Positions 14,222 to 27,979 of a stretch of DNA of 64,000 nucleotides are shown here, piece after piece; position 1 is the first letter of the stretch, and every line of letters begins with the position of its first letter. Where the stretch lies: NCBI RefSeq assembly GCF_000003605.2, contig NW_003156733.1:756431-820430 (forward strand). The letters are read 5' to 3'. A program made the position numbers and the translations under genes. Below the pieces are notes generated by a model. It saw only the letters and a program-made list of their open reading frames with translations, made no database searches and had not been told where the DNA came from. The DNA is from Saccoglossus kowalevskii. Lineage: Eukaryota; Hemichordata; Enteropneusta; Harrimaniidae.

Positions 14222-14892
14222 TACATCAAATATAACTGCATGATCACCATATCGCTTCAAATATCAGCCTCGATTTTAATCTATGTTCACGGCGCTTTAG
14301 ACCATATGACAATCGAACCTTATTGGAAGTACAGATGTATTTATAATGCATTACACTTGAAAGCGGTTCTTTTCCATCAATTTCTTCATATGCGTATTTC
14401 AATAGATTTTATTTTGACCCAGACTAGCGAAGTTAACCTGCAAATATTTCTCTTTACTTCTTAAACGACTAATTTAAATTTGAAGTGAAATCCAAACACT
14501 GGATACATCGTTTCATATTCATTCCAGTTACCGACCTTTGACACCCCATTGATTACGCATTCAACATTCATTTGTAACTTGAAGAGTTAATCGTTTAAAT
14601 TACCACATATATCCATTGATGGGGTGCAGGGGATTTGGGTGATAATCATGGATATATTTGTCCACAACACGACTGTTTGCTGCAGAAAAGACTCTTACAA
14701 TAATGTTTCAGTCGTTACGTAACTGTACAAATCTGTTCACCGATTGCTACAGTGGACCACGCTTGTCGAAATTAAGCTGCGCGTTTTGATATTTCGAAAT
14801 GGTCTAGAACGATGTTCTTTGCTTTTAGAACAAGTAGTTTAAATTAATCTTTGTTAGCAGAGTGTGCTTCTATGTCAACAATGATTAAGTCA

Positions 14893-14975
14893 TACACTTG
14901 CCTAATTACGGCATTGTCATTTTAAAGTACAAATTTCCTGTCACAAAACACGCGAATGGAATAGTGATATAACTT
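14893..14975. repeat. Dispersed duplicate, copy 2
   Basis: Second copy of the sequence at 13850-13933, about 1.04 kb downstream. No open frame or terminal repeats found. Confidence 0.65.
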
Positions 14976-17900
14976 GTCATAACCGGGTTAACGTTCTTGT
15001 AACGATTTCACGGGCACTGACTGCCCCAAAGTCACTCTCTTCGAGCTTTTATCTCTGGCGCAGAAAGGGTTAAATAATGTATTCTGAGATATATGTATTA
15101 CTGATATACTAACACCTTTTATATGGCATATATTGACAATGAAATTCATGTTCTTACAGTAGATAACAACTGAATATTTATATTATTCTAACGGATAAAG
15201 GTATTTACAGACAGTAATTAACAGGTGCTTAATGTAACCCTAAAATAAAGAATGTATTACTGTCCTCTTCGCAAATTTTGCGCTTGGAATATGCTAGCGT
15301 GGATGAATTATGTATCCAATATTTTAATATAATATCATGAAAAGAAGAAAGGTTTATATAATTATATTCTCGTCTTATTTCTTATATGCGATTAATCATT
15401 TAAATAAAACCTGGACACTACAGAACCTTCAAATAATGTCTCATTCTTTCCCGTCATCGCGTCCACCGTTCCAAATCTCACGGTGACGTATGTCAGGGGA
15501 AGAATGGACGCATTAGAGGAACGCCATTTGAAGGGAAAACAATCTTGTGGTTTTCCCGTTCTTAGCAAAATTTCGGTGCGAATAACGTCTAATGTTTGTG
15601 TTATTGAATCCTACTACTTTGCTTGAACTTCTCCGCGAAAACTCAAAAATGTATCTGATTGATTCACCAGTAAGTATAGACAGTTAGTTTCGGTGACATT
15701 GCTTTTGTTACCGTGTAATGTCATAATCACACAAAGGCTGTACGAGCTGCAGTATCTAACACCGTGAATCGTGAAAATAAATTGGAATTAGAGCACTTAA
15801 TCGAAACCTTGTAACTGTATAGTGGTTCTGTAGAAGTTTCCATTCAATATTATTTGAACAATGTATGATGTTACGAACGTAATACATACTGTTTTTACTG
15901 TGATTTCAAAACTTCGTGTAGTGTAGTGGTTTATTACATGCGACACAAGGTTCGCAATAAATTGAATTATATTCAAACAATATGTTGCATACACAATGCC
16001 AAATATACCCGTTCTTGATTTTGAGTTTGTGATTCTCATCAGTTTTACTAACTCGATTTTGTATCATGAATGAATTATATATAATAATTTTGATTACATC
16101 GGGACATCGCCATCGGCAGTGCCTATATGGCTGTACAATATGTATACACTATGACTCGTGACCTCGTTTCATCGATAATACTTGCCGATGAACTCACCAA
16201 CCAACGATCACATGTCATTGGATGATACTCTTTATTCGCATACGACTCCTTCCCTTCGTAAAAGACAGAGAACTTGTAATTTGAAACATCGTAAAATTTA
16301 CAGTAGCATGTCAGCACCGCCATTTCACATTAAAGCATCGTATTCAGTCTATAACAACCACAATTGCCGGCATTGAAATTACACATGTTTATCTGTGAAG
16401 ATGACAACATGTAGATTTCAATCCATTCTGCATGTCTGTTGCGCAGTTTGGACGATTATGTACAATGAGTCACGAACATCCGTAAAAATAGTAATATTAT
16501 CCGTCAAATTATTACTTTCTCACTTAAGAAGATCCGTCACAATTCCTGAACTATTCATACTATAAATAGATTATTCGATCGCAACAAAATTATGTGTAAT
16601 AATCGATCCGATTTGTCATTACTTGAAATATAGACTTCATATGAATTTAACATTATGCAGTTAAGATAATGTGATTTTATTAGCATGATTTAACACAATT
16701 TACATTAGCCGACATTGCTGCTGGTATATATATTTTACAAGCAATAAGCGTAGTCGGTAGTTGTAAACTAGATTGTGGCATCATCGTTATGTAATCGAGA
16801 GTTCAATTATATGTGTATATAATAACTTCATTGGAAATAAGTTACCCCAGGGAGTATGCGCAGTCAAGGTATCCAATGCATATAACGAGTAATTAAAACG
16901 ATCATGTTCTCTTTTTCAATCGATGCAATCTGAGTTTGTTTCGGGGAATGATCTATTCAACATTTAAACAGTTTATTTGTCTGGTAGCAAGAGCTGAAGG
17001 GAAAATATGCTAATTCAGAAGTGGAAATCGAACAAAGTGTTATTGGCACGTGTTCTATAATCTCGGTTATGGCAGGATGATATACGGTAGGTGTCGCATT
17101 TTGGACAGTGTGTGCATGCGTCAAACACCCGGCTCCATTTTTGGGGTGTATACCTTTATGGTCACGTATCGTCCATGCGGTAATATTCAGGGCTTGCGCA
17201 ATTGTATCCAGTATACAAAGTTTGTGCTTGTACTCGGGACGTGATTCTCTTCTTATCCTACAGCACTCATCACATACAAATGCATGTCATCATTACGTTA
17301 ACCCTGATGTGTATATTATCTGTTCCTATGCATACAAATCACAACAATACTATTAATCAGAAAGTGCGGCAAAGACACTTTTAAACCGTGGAGTAGGTAT
17401 ACTAAAAGGCATTCAACACGACACGAGTAAAGCTGCTTTCCCGCACTCTCACTTTGTGTTTTTATTCCATGTAAAGGGAGATGTTTTATTAATGTAGTTG
17501 TTAGGGAAATTGTCTGAGTTCTTTCTCAGTAATTACGCGAGCGGAGATACGAACCATGTCAGCCATATGACGCGAATACGTTTTACATTCAAATACAATC
17601 GGAACATACTGTATACCGGTTTATGCTAAGAATCCATCTCGACATTAACCTCGATAAGTGAACACTAATTCAAACACATACATAGGATAGCGCGTAATCA
17701 AATAACAGTAATACCATATATCCAGTTCTTTTTCCGTATGTTGGGATAAAAAACAAAACATAATTTGTTTAGGTGGGATGTCAGCTGAGACAAGATAATC
17801 AAAAGTAGACAGTTTAAATGAGGAAAAAATGAAGTAATTTTTTTCTAAGAACAAAATATACAGATTATCGCTATCAGCTGCTTCGCCTACTTCAATGAAA

Positions 17901-19410
17901 AGTGCAATCTAAAATTTTTCAAGCATCATCATGGAAACGTGCCCAGACTGTAAACACTTTGAAAAGCCTCGAGATGGTTTTCATGAAGAGATTTGTTCAT
18001 CTTTACATTTCATTTTGATATTCGCAGGCAAATCAACATTCATCCGAACATAAGAGACGTTTTCACAATCAATGTTTTCAAATGAATGCAGCAGAAAGTA
18101 TAGATACACAAGATATTATGTTGACTATTGCTAAAATATGATGTCCGTGTTACTTTTAATTAATTTTTCTTCTTATTCTGTATGACTCACGATAGCAAGT
18201 AAATGTGCACGAACACATGTCAATATTAATAATAATTATACTTTGGTGCATGTGTTCAGTTTTCAAAAGCCAGAGGCGTCAGTAAACGATGGCCGTAAGT
18301 GTGCTTACTAACCCGTTCTGCAATAACAATTCAAGATTTTCCTGTCTTGGAATTTCTCTAACTTAATGCAAGTGGTCGCTATGGGTGCCATGTCATATAT
18401 GGCTATATGATAGCTGCAGGATGACACGCTAAATTAACGAGCTAGTTAAAAGAAGTTTTACTACTGTAACACAAGAGCAGATTGCAAGCGAACAAATTGC
18501 TGTCACGTTTTGCATCCATGCGAATCTGATGACTAGAGTGAATTACATCGAATGACGCAACTGTATATAATTGAGTCGTATTGCATCGCGCTAGCCGTAT
18601 ATACTACTTCAGACAGAGGGAGACTTCGATAATACACGGATATAGTGACTTGCGCATACACGAAGCCTTAAAGTAGCGGTAAAAGTGGAAGACTTGTATG
18701 CCGCGGATCTTTTTAATATGTATCTCACAACTTATACCACGAGACAGGTAAGATCTGATTCTCATGCCATTTGAGTGCCACGTCAAGTGAAATCGTTGTT
18801 CGTTTCCGAATACTTGCTAACTGTTTGTTGCAGCTTCCGCGTCTCAGATAGTGCTGGCAATAACGTAACATGGAAAGCGTATTAAATATAGCAACGTAAT
18901 CATCAATAATACAATATTACAGTGTCACTATCACCGTTGATAACGACGACAAATCAAACATGGCGCTCCTCATTTACGATTTACATTTAATCCTACGTCA
19001 ATATTCATTCGAGATTACCTAAAGCGACGGAATTAAATATCACTCCGTCATAAATCAGTTTTATCTGCTGACGTCAAGCCGAAAAAAAAGTTATTATAGG
19101 ATTGCTCAACTGATCAATGAATGTCACGAGCTGAACTTCACGAAAATATAAGATGCTTACAATTCATACATATACGTTTTAAATTGAGATTATATCAGAT
19201 GAGTTCTTTCCAATCGCGCCTATATATATACACTATACACGGATCATGTATAGTGTATTGTCTGTTTCTACTTCACCTCTCGGGAATTGTATTTGATTGT
19301 AGATTTCGATAAAGGTTTTCTGTTTCTAAATTAGCTAGACATGTTCACATAATTGATGTGATAGTATTTAATCTAACTTGATAGTATTATTATGTGCTAA
19401 GTCTAATAGT

Positions 19411-19746
19411 GCATAGCATAGCATAGCATAGCATAGCATAGCATAGCATAGCATAGCATAGCATAGCATAGCATAACATAGCGTAGCGTAGCGTAGCGTA
19501 GCAAAGCGTAGTAAAGCGTAGCAAAGCATATCATAGCATAGCATAGCATAGCATATAGCATAGCATAGCATAGCATAGCATAGCATAACATAGCATGGCA
19601 TAGCATGGCATAGCATAGCATAGCATAGCATAGCATAGCATAGCATAGCATGGCATAGCATGGCATAGGCATAGCATGGCACAGCATAGCACAGCATAGC
19701 ACATCACTTCACGGCACGGCACGGCACGGCATAGCATGGCATGGCA
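19411..19746. repeat. (GCATA)n pentamer array with graded variants
   Basis: About 336 bp of a five-base repeat. The first ~14 units are pure GCATA. Then come blocks of GCGTA, GCAAA and GTAAA, a return to GCATA, GCATG and GCACA variants, and finally GGCAC units before the unique sequence. The plus strand has TAG stops in every frame, while the minus strand is open in all three, giving long false open frames of a Met-Leu-Cys-Tyr-Ala repeat. Confidence 0.97.
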
Positions 19747-20568
19747 GCTGCACACAATATCATGACATCTTTTTCTCATTCCCATTGACAACACATTTAA
19801 TTTACTGAGCAGTATCAGTGAGTAGACAATTTCATTATATTAGATTATATGTAGATTATAAGCTGCATTGACAAAAGACGCCGGGCAGCGCGTGCGATTA
19901 TGAAACATTGTTTTTTTCCTACTAACGATGTTCAGTACACGATTTCAAAAGAAATGTGATCTGTCGTATTGATTAATGCATTGTTGCTTTCAGTATTTCA
20001 TTTTGGATCGTCTTTAGTTTGGCATATATCAATATTTATATCTGTGTATTGTAATTAGCGGATATCTTATAAATATCTAATGATCTATGATATAATATTC
20101 AGGGTAAAGTAACTGTTAATTGCTCCGAGTCATGTGTGCATAACATATGAACATTACGAGTTATAAATCTGATATAATGCAGTAGTGAGAAACATATTAC
20201 TAAAGAGCCTAATAAAGCTAATATCATGTTCCACGAAACTTTGAATATTCTATTTATTACATTTATGAATGTGGTATTTAGCGAATTAGCGTTCAACTAA
20301 CATTATAATGGTCATCTGTGTGTGCAAACAAGAACACTAAAACTATCGGTAAATAGAAACAACATTCAGTTCGGTCATATTCCCCTGAAATAATTCACAA
20401 AAATAAATTGTCTTGTCAGCTATGTTTTGACATTACACCAGTTGGTGATGCCAAGTCTTAAATTGCGTGCGAAGACATGATCCGATTTACTGGTCAGAGG
20501 GTGCGACATGGGAAAATAAAACGTGGCATTACGCCACCAACACTGTATGATACATGTGATAATTATTC

Positions 20569-20610
20569 TGAAAGTAGTCCGGTACCTTATCACACACATG
20601 TACTAATATG
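20569..20610. repeat. Direct repeat, copy 1
   Basis: About 42 bp (tgaaagtagtccggtacc then ttatcacacacatgta) matching 21141-21184 with about six differences. Confidence 0.7.
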
Positions 20611-21140
20611 GAATTTATTATATGTTTATTATCAAAGTGTAACGTCGCACATGGCTGTTAACCTGTTAAATGAGCCGAAGCCTGTGCGGGGAGTCGCGAG
20701 TCCAAGATAACGCCAAAGGAGTTAAAGATTTATCGACTACATGATTGTACCACGTGACTAAGTTTGAAGCAACATTCTGTGAGGTCAAAACACAAGTTGG
20801 TACCGCGGACGGTGTATATTACAACTGAATGCCAATATCTCGAGTCTTCAGGTTTAGAAACTCAGAAATTACTGTATTTATTAGAGATTGATCAATATGT
20901 AAAAAAAATGCATTCAAACTAGATGTATTTATTTAAAAGATATTAAAACGTATCGAGTCATAATGGTCGGTGAACCGGCGACGAATGCCAGAACAGAAAT
21001 GGATATGGAAACCTGAAATTCTCGGCACACAAATGGACACACCACAGTAAATCTATCAGTACCTTTGAACGATATAAGTGTTGTTTTTTGTTGTTGTTGT
21101 TTACGCCACATTTTGTTCACGTTTGAAAAGTTTACTAGCT

Positions 21141-21184
21141 TGAAAGTAGTCAGGTACCATATCACTCACATGTGCTGATATATG
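21141..21184. repeat. Direct repeat, copy 2
   Basis: Second copy (tgaaagtagtcaggtacc then atatcactcacatgtg), 572 bp downstream of the first and in the same orientation. Confidence 0.7.
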
Positions 21185-22495
21185 ATTCGAGAAACACATA
21201 TACCCAGGGTGCGACTTCACACCTAGGTCATATGTATTGGCGCACAGTACGCTTTGAGTTATTCATCCGTTGTAGTCGACCACTACGAATTTACGAATTG
21301 CAACCCTCTCGATGTTTTGACCAGACTATACAAAACTTGGCAGTCACGAAGAATAAAATGAAAAACCAATCACCTAATTATCTGAACATGGAAGTCAGGT
21401 GAATACGCATTTCTTTTTCATTGTGAGCGAGTCTCGTGCGTGGTATGTAATATTATATGACTATGTAAGTGTGCCAGGAGGAAATTACATTAAAGTAAAG
21501 AACTCTTAGAAAAAATTAAATGAATGATAACACGTTATTTCCTATTAGTGTGATAAACCCATATATATACGAAAGAAAACACGTTAATGCAATTTCACTA
21601 ACACGAAATTACATTCTCAACGTTTTAATCTTGAGGCGATACGCCGGCTACATGTTCCGTTAATGCCGGGCGTGGGCACGTTTTTTGTACGTTACATGAC
21701 GGAAAATCATAATTCAGTTGGATATGTGACACAATCACCTCGTTCCAAAATCAATTCGTTCCAAGTCACATCGCCATAGGTAAATACGTATCACAACATT
21801 TTGCGAGCATGCTTGTCTTAGAAAATTCAAATAAAGAGTAGATTTAGATACAGTTGCAGGATCGACATGAGTGCACCAATAGAACTCTGTCTACGACGTT
21901 TTTTTTTCTGCATAAGAGACGATAGACATTTTAATCGCAGGATGTTGTACCTGCAGTTGATCCTTAGTAATATATGTCACTCATTCCGCCTCAATGAACA
22001 TACAATGTATTCAGCGACGTAACTATATATGCTAATTTAAATCGCCACCTACGTAACTCCCTTGGCAATTGTAAATTAGAATAATTTAAATAAACAGAGC
22101 TTAAAAGCATAGCAACCGTCTCACCACATGTAAGTTTTTTTTTTATTCCTAGCAACCCCAGTAGTATAGTACCATTGGATTTAAGAGCAATTATCATTAT
22201 TACCTCACATGCTGTCGTCAATGTGATAGATTCAACATTAGTGGCCTTTTTATTGCCAACATTGTACGATCGAACGTGTTCGAACATTTCTCGCTAAATA
22301 ACAAGAAATCGTTTTTTTGACATGGGTGTAAATTTTATCATAGAGCAATAATTCTACACCTGTCACCGATAGTCATAAGTTACAGCTTACTGATATTTTC
22401 AGATTTTGCGTGGGAGTCGTCACCCTCGCATGTGGCAAACGGCCGTGGCGTATCGCTGTTTACAAACATGCGTCTAACCATGAGCCTTTGCCTTA

Positions 22496-22549
22496 GCACG
22501 AGTTGTTACTGTCGCATGAGTTGTTACTGTCGCATGAGTTGTTACTGTC
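22496..22549. repeat. 18-bp tandem repeat, three copies
   Basis: Three consecutive copies of gcatgagttgttactgtc; the first differs by one base (gcacgag). The unit is a multiple of three, so a forward frame reads as a short Leu-rich repeat, but nothing else suggests coding. Confidence 0.93.
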
Positions 22550-23239
22550 GCTTAAGACTCGATTCGGTCTTTGCTACCATTGCACTATGCTTCTTCGCAT
22601 AATGCAGCGCTCTTGCAATAACCTCAGAATTATTATTATTTATACTACAAAAGGTTCATTTTATTTCACAGCAACAATTATATTGTACTAATACACTTTT
22701 TTCATGTTTTTATTTTCTAAATATACTACTGTAAGCAATATTCATTTTAGATATGTTTTATGTTTGTCCGAGTGAATAAAAATACATATACACAATGAAA
22801 TGTAAATACATAACCATGTTTAGAACAATTTACAAATTCGAATCTTTAAGAGTTATTATTGATTTCGTTAATTTGTTGCACTTTGTTCGAGTTAGTGATA
22901 ATAGTAGTAACGTCAAAATAAAACCAAAACAAATAATGTATACCCAAGTGCACTGACATAATAGGGATTTTAGTGAATGTCAAACAACCGACAAATACAA
23001 TATAACCCCACAATGCAACCACAATGCAATGCAACCACAGGGCGACACAGGACGACACTTGAACATTGAACAGTGGAGTAAGAGATAAATAAACACACAA
23101 TTAATTCACTTCCACATACAGACAAATGCACGCATAAACAATACATTACGTTTCGATGACTGAAATTAACATAACTATCATGAAATATATCATAATTCCA
23201 ATATCTTACTTGGACGTGTTGAGGGGAACGGATAGCTGG

Positions 23240-23267
23240 CAACAACAACAACAACAACAACAACAAC
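23240..23267. repeat. (CAA)n microsatellite
   Basis: Nine CAA triplets. In one forward frame it reads as a glutamine run, without further coding evidence. Confidence 0.95.
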
Positions 23268-26101
23268 GCTACACTGTAATGTTGCTTGAATTGCGTGTAC
23301 TATACCACGAACGTCAAAGCGCTTTCTCAGGTAGCACCCTCAGCGGTCGTTTAGAATATATGTTTATACTATATGTTTCACATATTATATCCAAATCAAC
23401 GGCAGTTGTTTTCAAATTTGGAATGAGAGGATGATGTTTACGGCCTACAGAAAAAAAAAAAATTCAACTTAGGAGTGTTTTGAGCCTCTACTGACATAAA
23501 TGATTCGTATTTGATAAATGAAAAAAAAGATCATTATATAACATAGAGTTAACCCTATAAAAAAAGCCACCTCAGTCATAGTCGACGTTGAAGCCAATCA
23601 AAGCATATTTACGGCAGTCACCATGGCGACTGCTCATATATTACTACTTTCTGATTCGAACCACGCTCATATGCGAGAAAGATACACTGGTGCTGAAGGA
23701 GTTGCTATATACGTTTCTACTTTGATTTGCCGTATCAATTGGTGAGTACGAAGTCGAATTAATTGATGGGTGTGGCTTCAAAAATATTGTTTTCGTTTTT
23801 CATTTCTGAGTTGTATTCAAGCTCAATACTTCGTTTTCGGAATCATCTAAAAGATCCCGGGATTTTTAACACATTACAAAGGCCTATTTATGAATGTATT
23901 TGAGCGAGTGTATCGATGCTGTGTTCGGTCTAGTCTGTCTTGTAGACTAATCCAATCCTCTTACGCAGTTCATTTGCAGTCTGGGTAACAAATGAGTGTT
24001 CTAATATCACATGTGTTTGGAATATGTAGTGAGGTTTAACCGGGGTGGTGTAAGTGTGTTCTACACCTGCAATGAATGCTACGTGCATCAGATAAGGGAA
24101 AACAAAACTGAAAAATGCGAAGTATAAAACAAAATGCCATGGCAACAAAATGCACATTGCGTTTGTTACGATAGCTTTATCAGTACGAGGCACCTCAGAT
24201 AGACAGGCACCATTAAGAGCACGGAACATTTCACATTATTCATACCTAAGCGTTATCTAATAAAACATTCTTGTGATCTTCGATATACATTTTTTTAATT
24301 AAAATGCCGTGTTTTCACATTTAATCAAAAATCAGCGATACACAAATAGTGAGTACCACCTACCGAGTCAGTGCATACAAGTACATTTTCAGAGCATTCT
24401 GCCATGCAGTTTGTATGCGTAAATATATCATTGAGTCCATTCTCGGAAGCTTAGTTTTTTAAAAAAATACGTTGCTCGTCGTGCGTTGAATCGTAATTCG
24501 TCATATATTATACTCTATTCATAATTGAACGGTTTCGAAATCACAAGTCATGATTTAAACGTTGTATTGCTACGTGCCTTTTTGCAAAGCTCTCGTGGTT
24601 TGTTATCGATATAGGCGATTATGCACAGAAATAGCTAAACTATTCGTAACACGACTTGCTTCAGGGAATTATCCTATTGTTGATGAAGAGTTTCTCTACA
24701 GTTCGCGCAAAAAAAACACATTGTAGACAATACTATGCTACATGCTGACTGATGACTGGCGGCCTCCATGTTGTAGTTAATAATTGCCTACATTGTTACG
24801 AGTGTGGAAACTTTTATTGGATGTATATGTTGAATAAGAAATAAGTAGACATCCAGTTTTACATGTTACGTTTTTTTTGCACGAATATGCCCGTTGGCAT
24901 ATCACTATATTTAATTGTATTCAAACATCTCCGACGAAATATCACGTAGTGGTAAAATCATGCGTGCACATACTTTTTCCCCAAACTTACCCGAACATTT
25001 TCCCCAAAACCTTTAGTCAACACAACACTTTAATATGGGCAATTAATTGATCGATCATTATTCGATTGACTGATTGCCGACATACATACTTTAATATTTT
25101 AAATAATTCCACAAGTAACTTTGTTATTCTATATTATTACAATTGTGGATAAAACTGGTTTATGCATGTGTAAATGTTTTGCATATAACTATGAATGTCG
25201 TATATTATGTCAATCACCATTGCAAAGAAACTATAACAGTGTTATTGAATGGGACGTAACACTAATACGAAATATTTGTGCAGTTGCGTCACTGTATGGG
25301 CATGGCGAACAGTGTAACTGACTGCACAATTACAATTGACAAACATTTTTCATTGTGTACCTTCCTAAACATATTAGATAATACGCACCACCTTGCCTGT
25401 ATTAGTGTAATTTACACCTTACATTAGTGTATAAAGTTGAAAACATATAACCAATCATAAATCTGTGAACAAAAGTCGTATAGGGATAGTTAAATGTCAA
25501 CACAAACGACGGACAATAATTAAAATGAATGATCTCAGTTATTGGTGAGAATAGGTGGATCTAACAGTAAAATTGCAAGTCTGAAACAAGTGAGCAACAC
25601 GTTACACGAATTTGTTGGTAGCTCATTCCATTTTACGTCAGGGCCACGAATAATGAATAACAACAGTCTAACTCCTATAAGTGCAGTTGTGATGGAAACA
25701 CGGTTAGACTCGTTACTTTTAATGTACAACGAAATTGAAGTGTTTTTTTGCATCATAGAAACTTCACGTGTACTTTATAGTTGATCTATTTAAGGCAAAC
25801 AGATGATTTGTTCATTTGCCGCACTACGGCAGCTTAAACCACCCGTAGTGATATTGTACTGGTAGTTAAGTACGACGTCCATTAATATTACTGTTTTGTA
25901 ATGGAGACAGTATCTAACAGTTGAATTAAATGAGTGAAGCAACTGCATGTTGTAATGTTTCGGAAATTGTCACTGGTGCCGTCATTGCGTCGATAAACCG
26001 GGATGGCGATGCCGAGGCATGTGATGCAGAGAGTAATGTATTCGGCTCATAGTTGGAAGAATGTGACATACAATGCTTTTCGTTTACATCTGAACATTGT
26101 A

Positions 26102-26121
26102 ATATATATATATATATATAT
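26102..26121. repeat. (AT)n microsatellite
   Basis: Ten AT dinucleotides. A similar shorter tract is at 31482-31499. Confidence 0.93.
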
Positions 26122-27269
26122 TCAAAATAAAATGCATTGACTCTGGTAATACAATGAAACATCCACGTGCAGGTGATCGAAACATATTTGCAACAGAAAT
26201 TGTAATATATGATGTGGTTTTTCTTGCTATGTTTCAGAAAAGAAAAACCAATTAGAATATATCTTCTGAATATCGTCTATTTAATTATGAGTATTATAAA
26301 GGAGACTTTGTATTGGCATTTAATGACATTATCATTCATATTGTTTCAGTGAAACATTGTAATATTCTTAGGCCCTATGCTGCCAAAGTTTGTATTGTCT
26401 CTGATCCTTTCAATAGTGTTCCGGAAAGGAGCATTTTTTACTCAGCAGGCAAAAAACTCACTTAGTAACCATATTTATATATATGTATAGTTCAGTGGAC
26501 CAATGTCGAATAATGTATAACACTTTCGCAGAATTTAACATGATTGGACTTTATATAAATTACAATTGAAATTGATATTGATACTTTTAAAACACAGCAA
26601 CCACCGCCGGCAGCGTTCTCAGAAATAGTACACAATTATGGCACCATTTACCAACGCCTGTTGTAAGTGAGTCAGAAACCATTTTCAGGTGAATTTATTA
26701 ACGTATCATAATCCAATATATCTATTACTTCTACTTATGCCTTTTTCGCGGTATATACATGTGTGATACAGAGTGGTAATAACAGAAGAATAGTTGTAAT
26801 AAGCACATAAGATAATAGGACATACCTTATTATTGCCTCAATTTTGAGGAATGAGAGAAACGTGTCTCTCGTTTACTTCGTTCAAATGTACCGACTCAAA
26901 TTGAAGATAAAATTAAATTCTGGTGCAACAGCACGATGGGATTTACGGTAATATGACATTATGATACCCAATAAAACTGTCATGCGCTCGGTTTCTCAAA
27001 GTATCGTGATTATTGCAATGAATGAGCATTCTTATAACAATAAAGTTGTCATGGCTACAAATGTTCGCTGTTAGTCCTTCATAATATTTTTTAATGTCAT
27101 TTATCAAATTTAGAATTTAGTAATGACATTGTGAAAAAAGAAACAATGAATCAAGAACATTTTTTTGTTCAATCTTTCTTTTACTGAACGTGTATTGTAA
27201 CAATCATTCATACTGACAGGCTAATTAATTGCCATCCGCATCAAGTCTCATTTACTGTACAACAAATTG

Positions 27270-27412
27270 ACTCCATTTAGGAATAATTAACGGTTGGCTC
27301 GAAAGCNNNNNNNNNNNNNNNNNNNNNNNNNNNNNNNNNNNNNNNNNNNNNNNNNNNNNNNNNNNNNNNNNNNNNNNCTTTCGGGCAACCGTTAATTATT
27401 CGTAAATGGAGT
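27270..27412. repeat. Inverted repeat flanking an assembly gap
   Basis: The left arm 27270-27305 (actccatttaggaataatta..., ending cgaaag) and the right arm 27378-27412 (starting ctttcgggcaacc, ending aaatggagt) are near-perfect reverse complements over about 35 bp. The unknown bases sit exactly between them. This is either the terminal inverted repeats of a small DNA element or the stem of a larger hairpin that could not be assembled. Confidence 0.85.
27307..27377. other. Assembly gap (71 N)
   Basis: Seventy-one unknown bases. The true length is not known, since Ns may be a placeholder. Confidence 1.
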
Positions 27413-27627
27413 AGTAGTTGTAGTTTTTTTTGATTTATTCTAGTGATATCGGTAAAATAAAAGTAAGTCTTTGGCGAAATGTGAAAGAGTAATTAATATT
27501 GTTCAAGCAAGTATTTTTTATAGATTTTATTTTTCATTCATTAAGTCTGTGTTTTCGAGGTTAAAACATCTGGGCTCACTATTGCCTTCATCCCTTGTCT
27601 ATTTCTTAAACTAGATACCAGCCGATA

Positions 27628-27638
27628 CCCCCCCCCCC
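27628..27638. repeat. Poly(C) tract
   Basis: Eleven consecutive C in an otherwise AT-rich neighbourhood, about 250 bp after the assembly gap; such tracts are prone to sequencing length error. Confidence 0.85.
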
Positions 27639-27979
27639 GCTCATAGAGACTGCGTACAGTTGATCATAGTTCCTGGGCTCCCTGTGGTCAAATATGAGTC
27701 ATATCAGGGTAGTATATAAACTGTGGCGACAATGTACTATAATTTTAACACACATAACAACAAACCAAAAAGTTGCTCTCCGCTCTAATGATGGACAGCA
27801 ACAGGATGCTTCGCGGGTTGGGAAATTTGTGTTAACGGCTCACAGCGAGTTTTAAGTTTATTTTTGAAAAAAACAAAAACACTGAGTAGTCATTATATTA
27901 TATATTGCTATCCTTTATCCGATGTCAACACCGTTTCCAATAAGAAGGGTCGTACGTCTCGGTTCTTCTATGTTTTGAA

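Larger units (their letters stand above)
9766..19410. other. Intergenic, repeats only
   Basis: Contains the T-rich tract, the poly(A) tract, a diverged duplicate pair (13.85 and 14.9 kb) and a short hairpin. A slightly GC-richer patch at 10.1-10.3 kb has no sustained frame. No gene recognised. Confidence 0.6.
19747..27269. other. Intergenic, repeats only
   Basis: Holds the 20.57/21.14-kb direct repeats, the 18-bp tandem repeat and CAA and AT microsatellites. Open frames reach about 99 codons (23930-24229 minus) but show no domain. Confidence 0.6.

Noticed and set aside
19368-19794. Three overlapping minus-strand frames rich in Met, Leu, Cys, Tyr and Ala
   Set aside because: The pentamer array is open in all three frames on that strand; not protein-coding.
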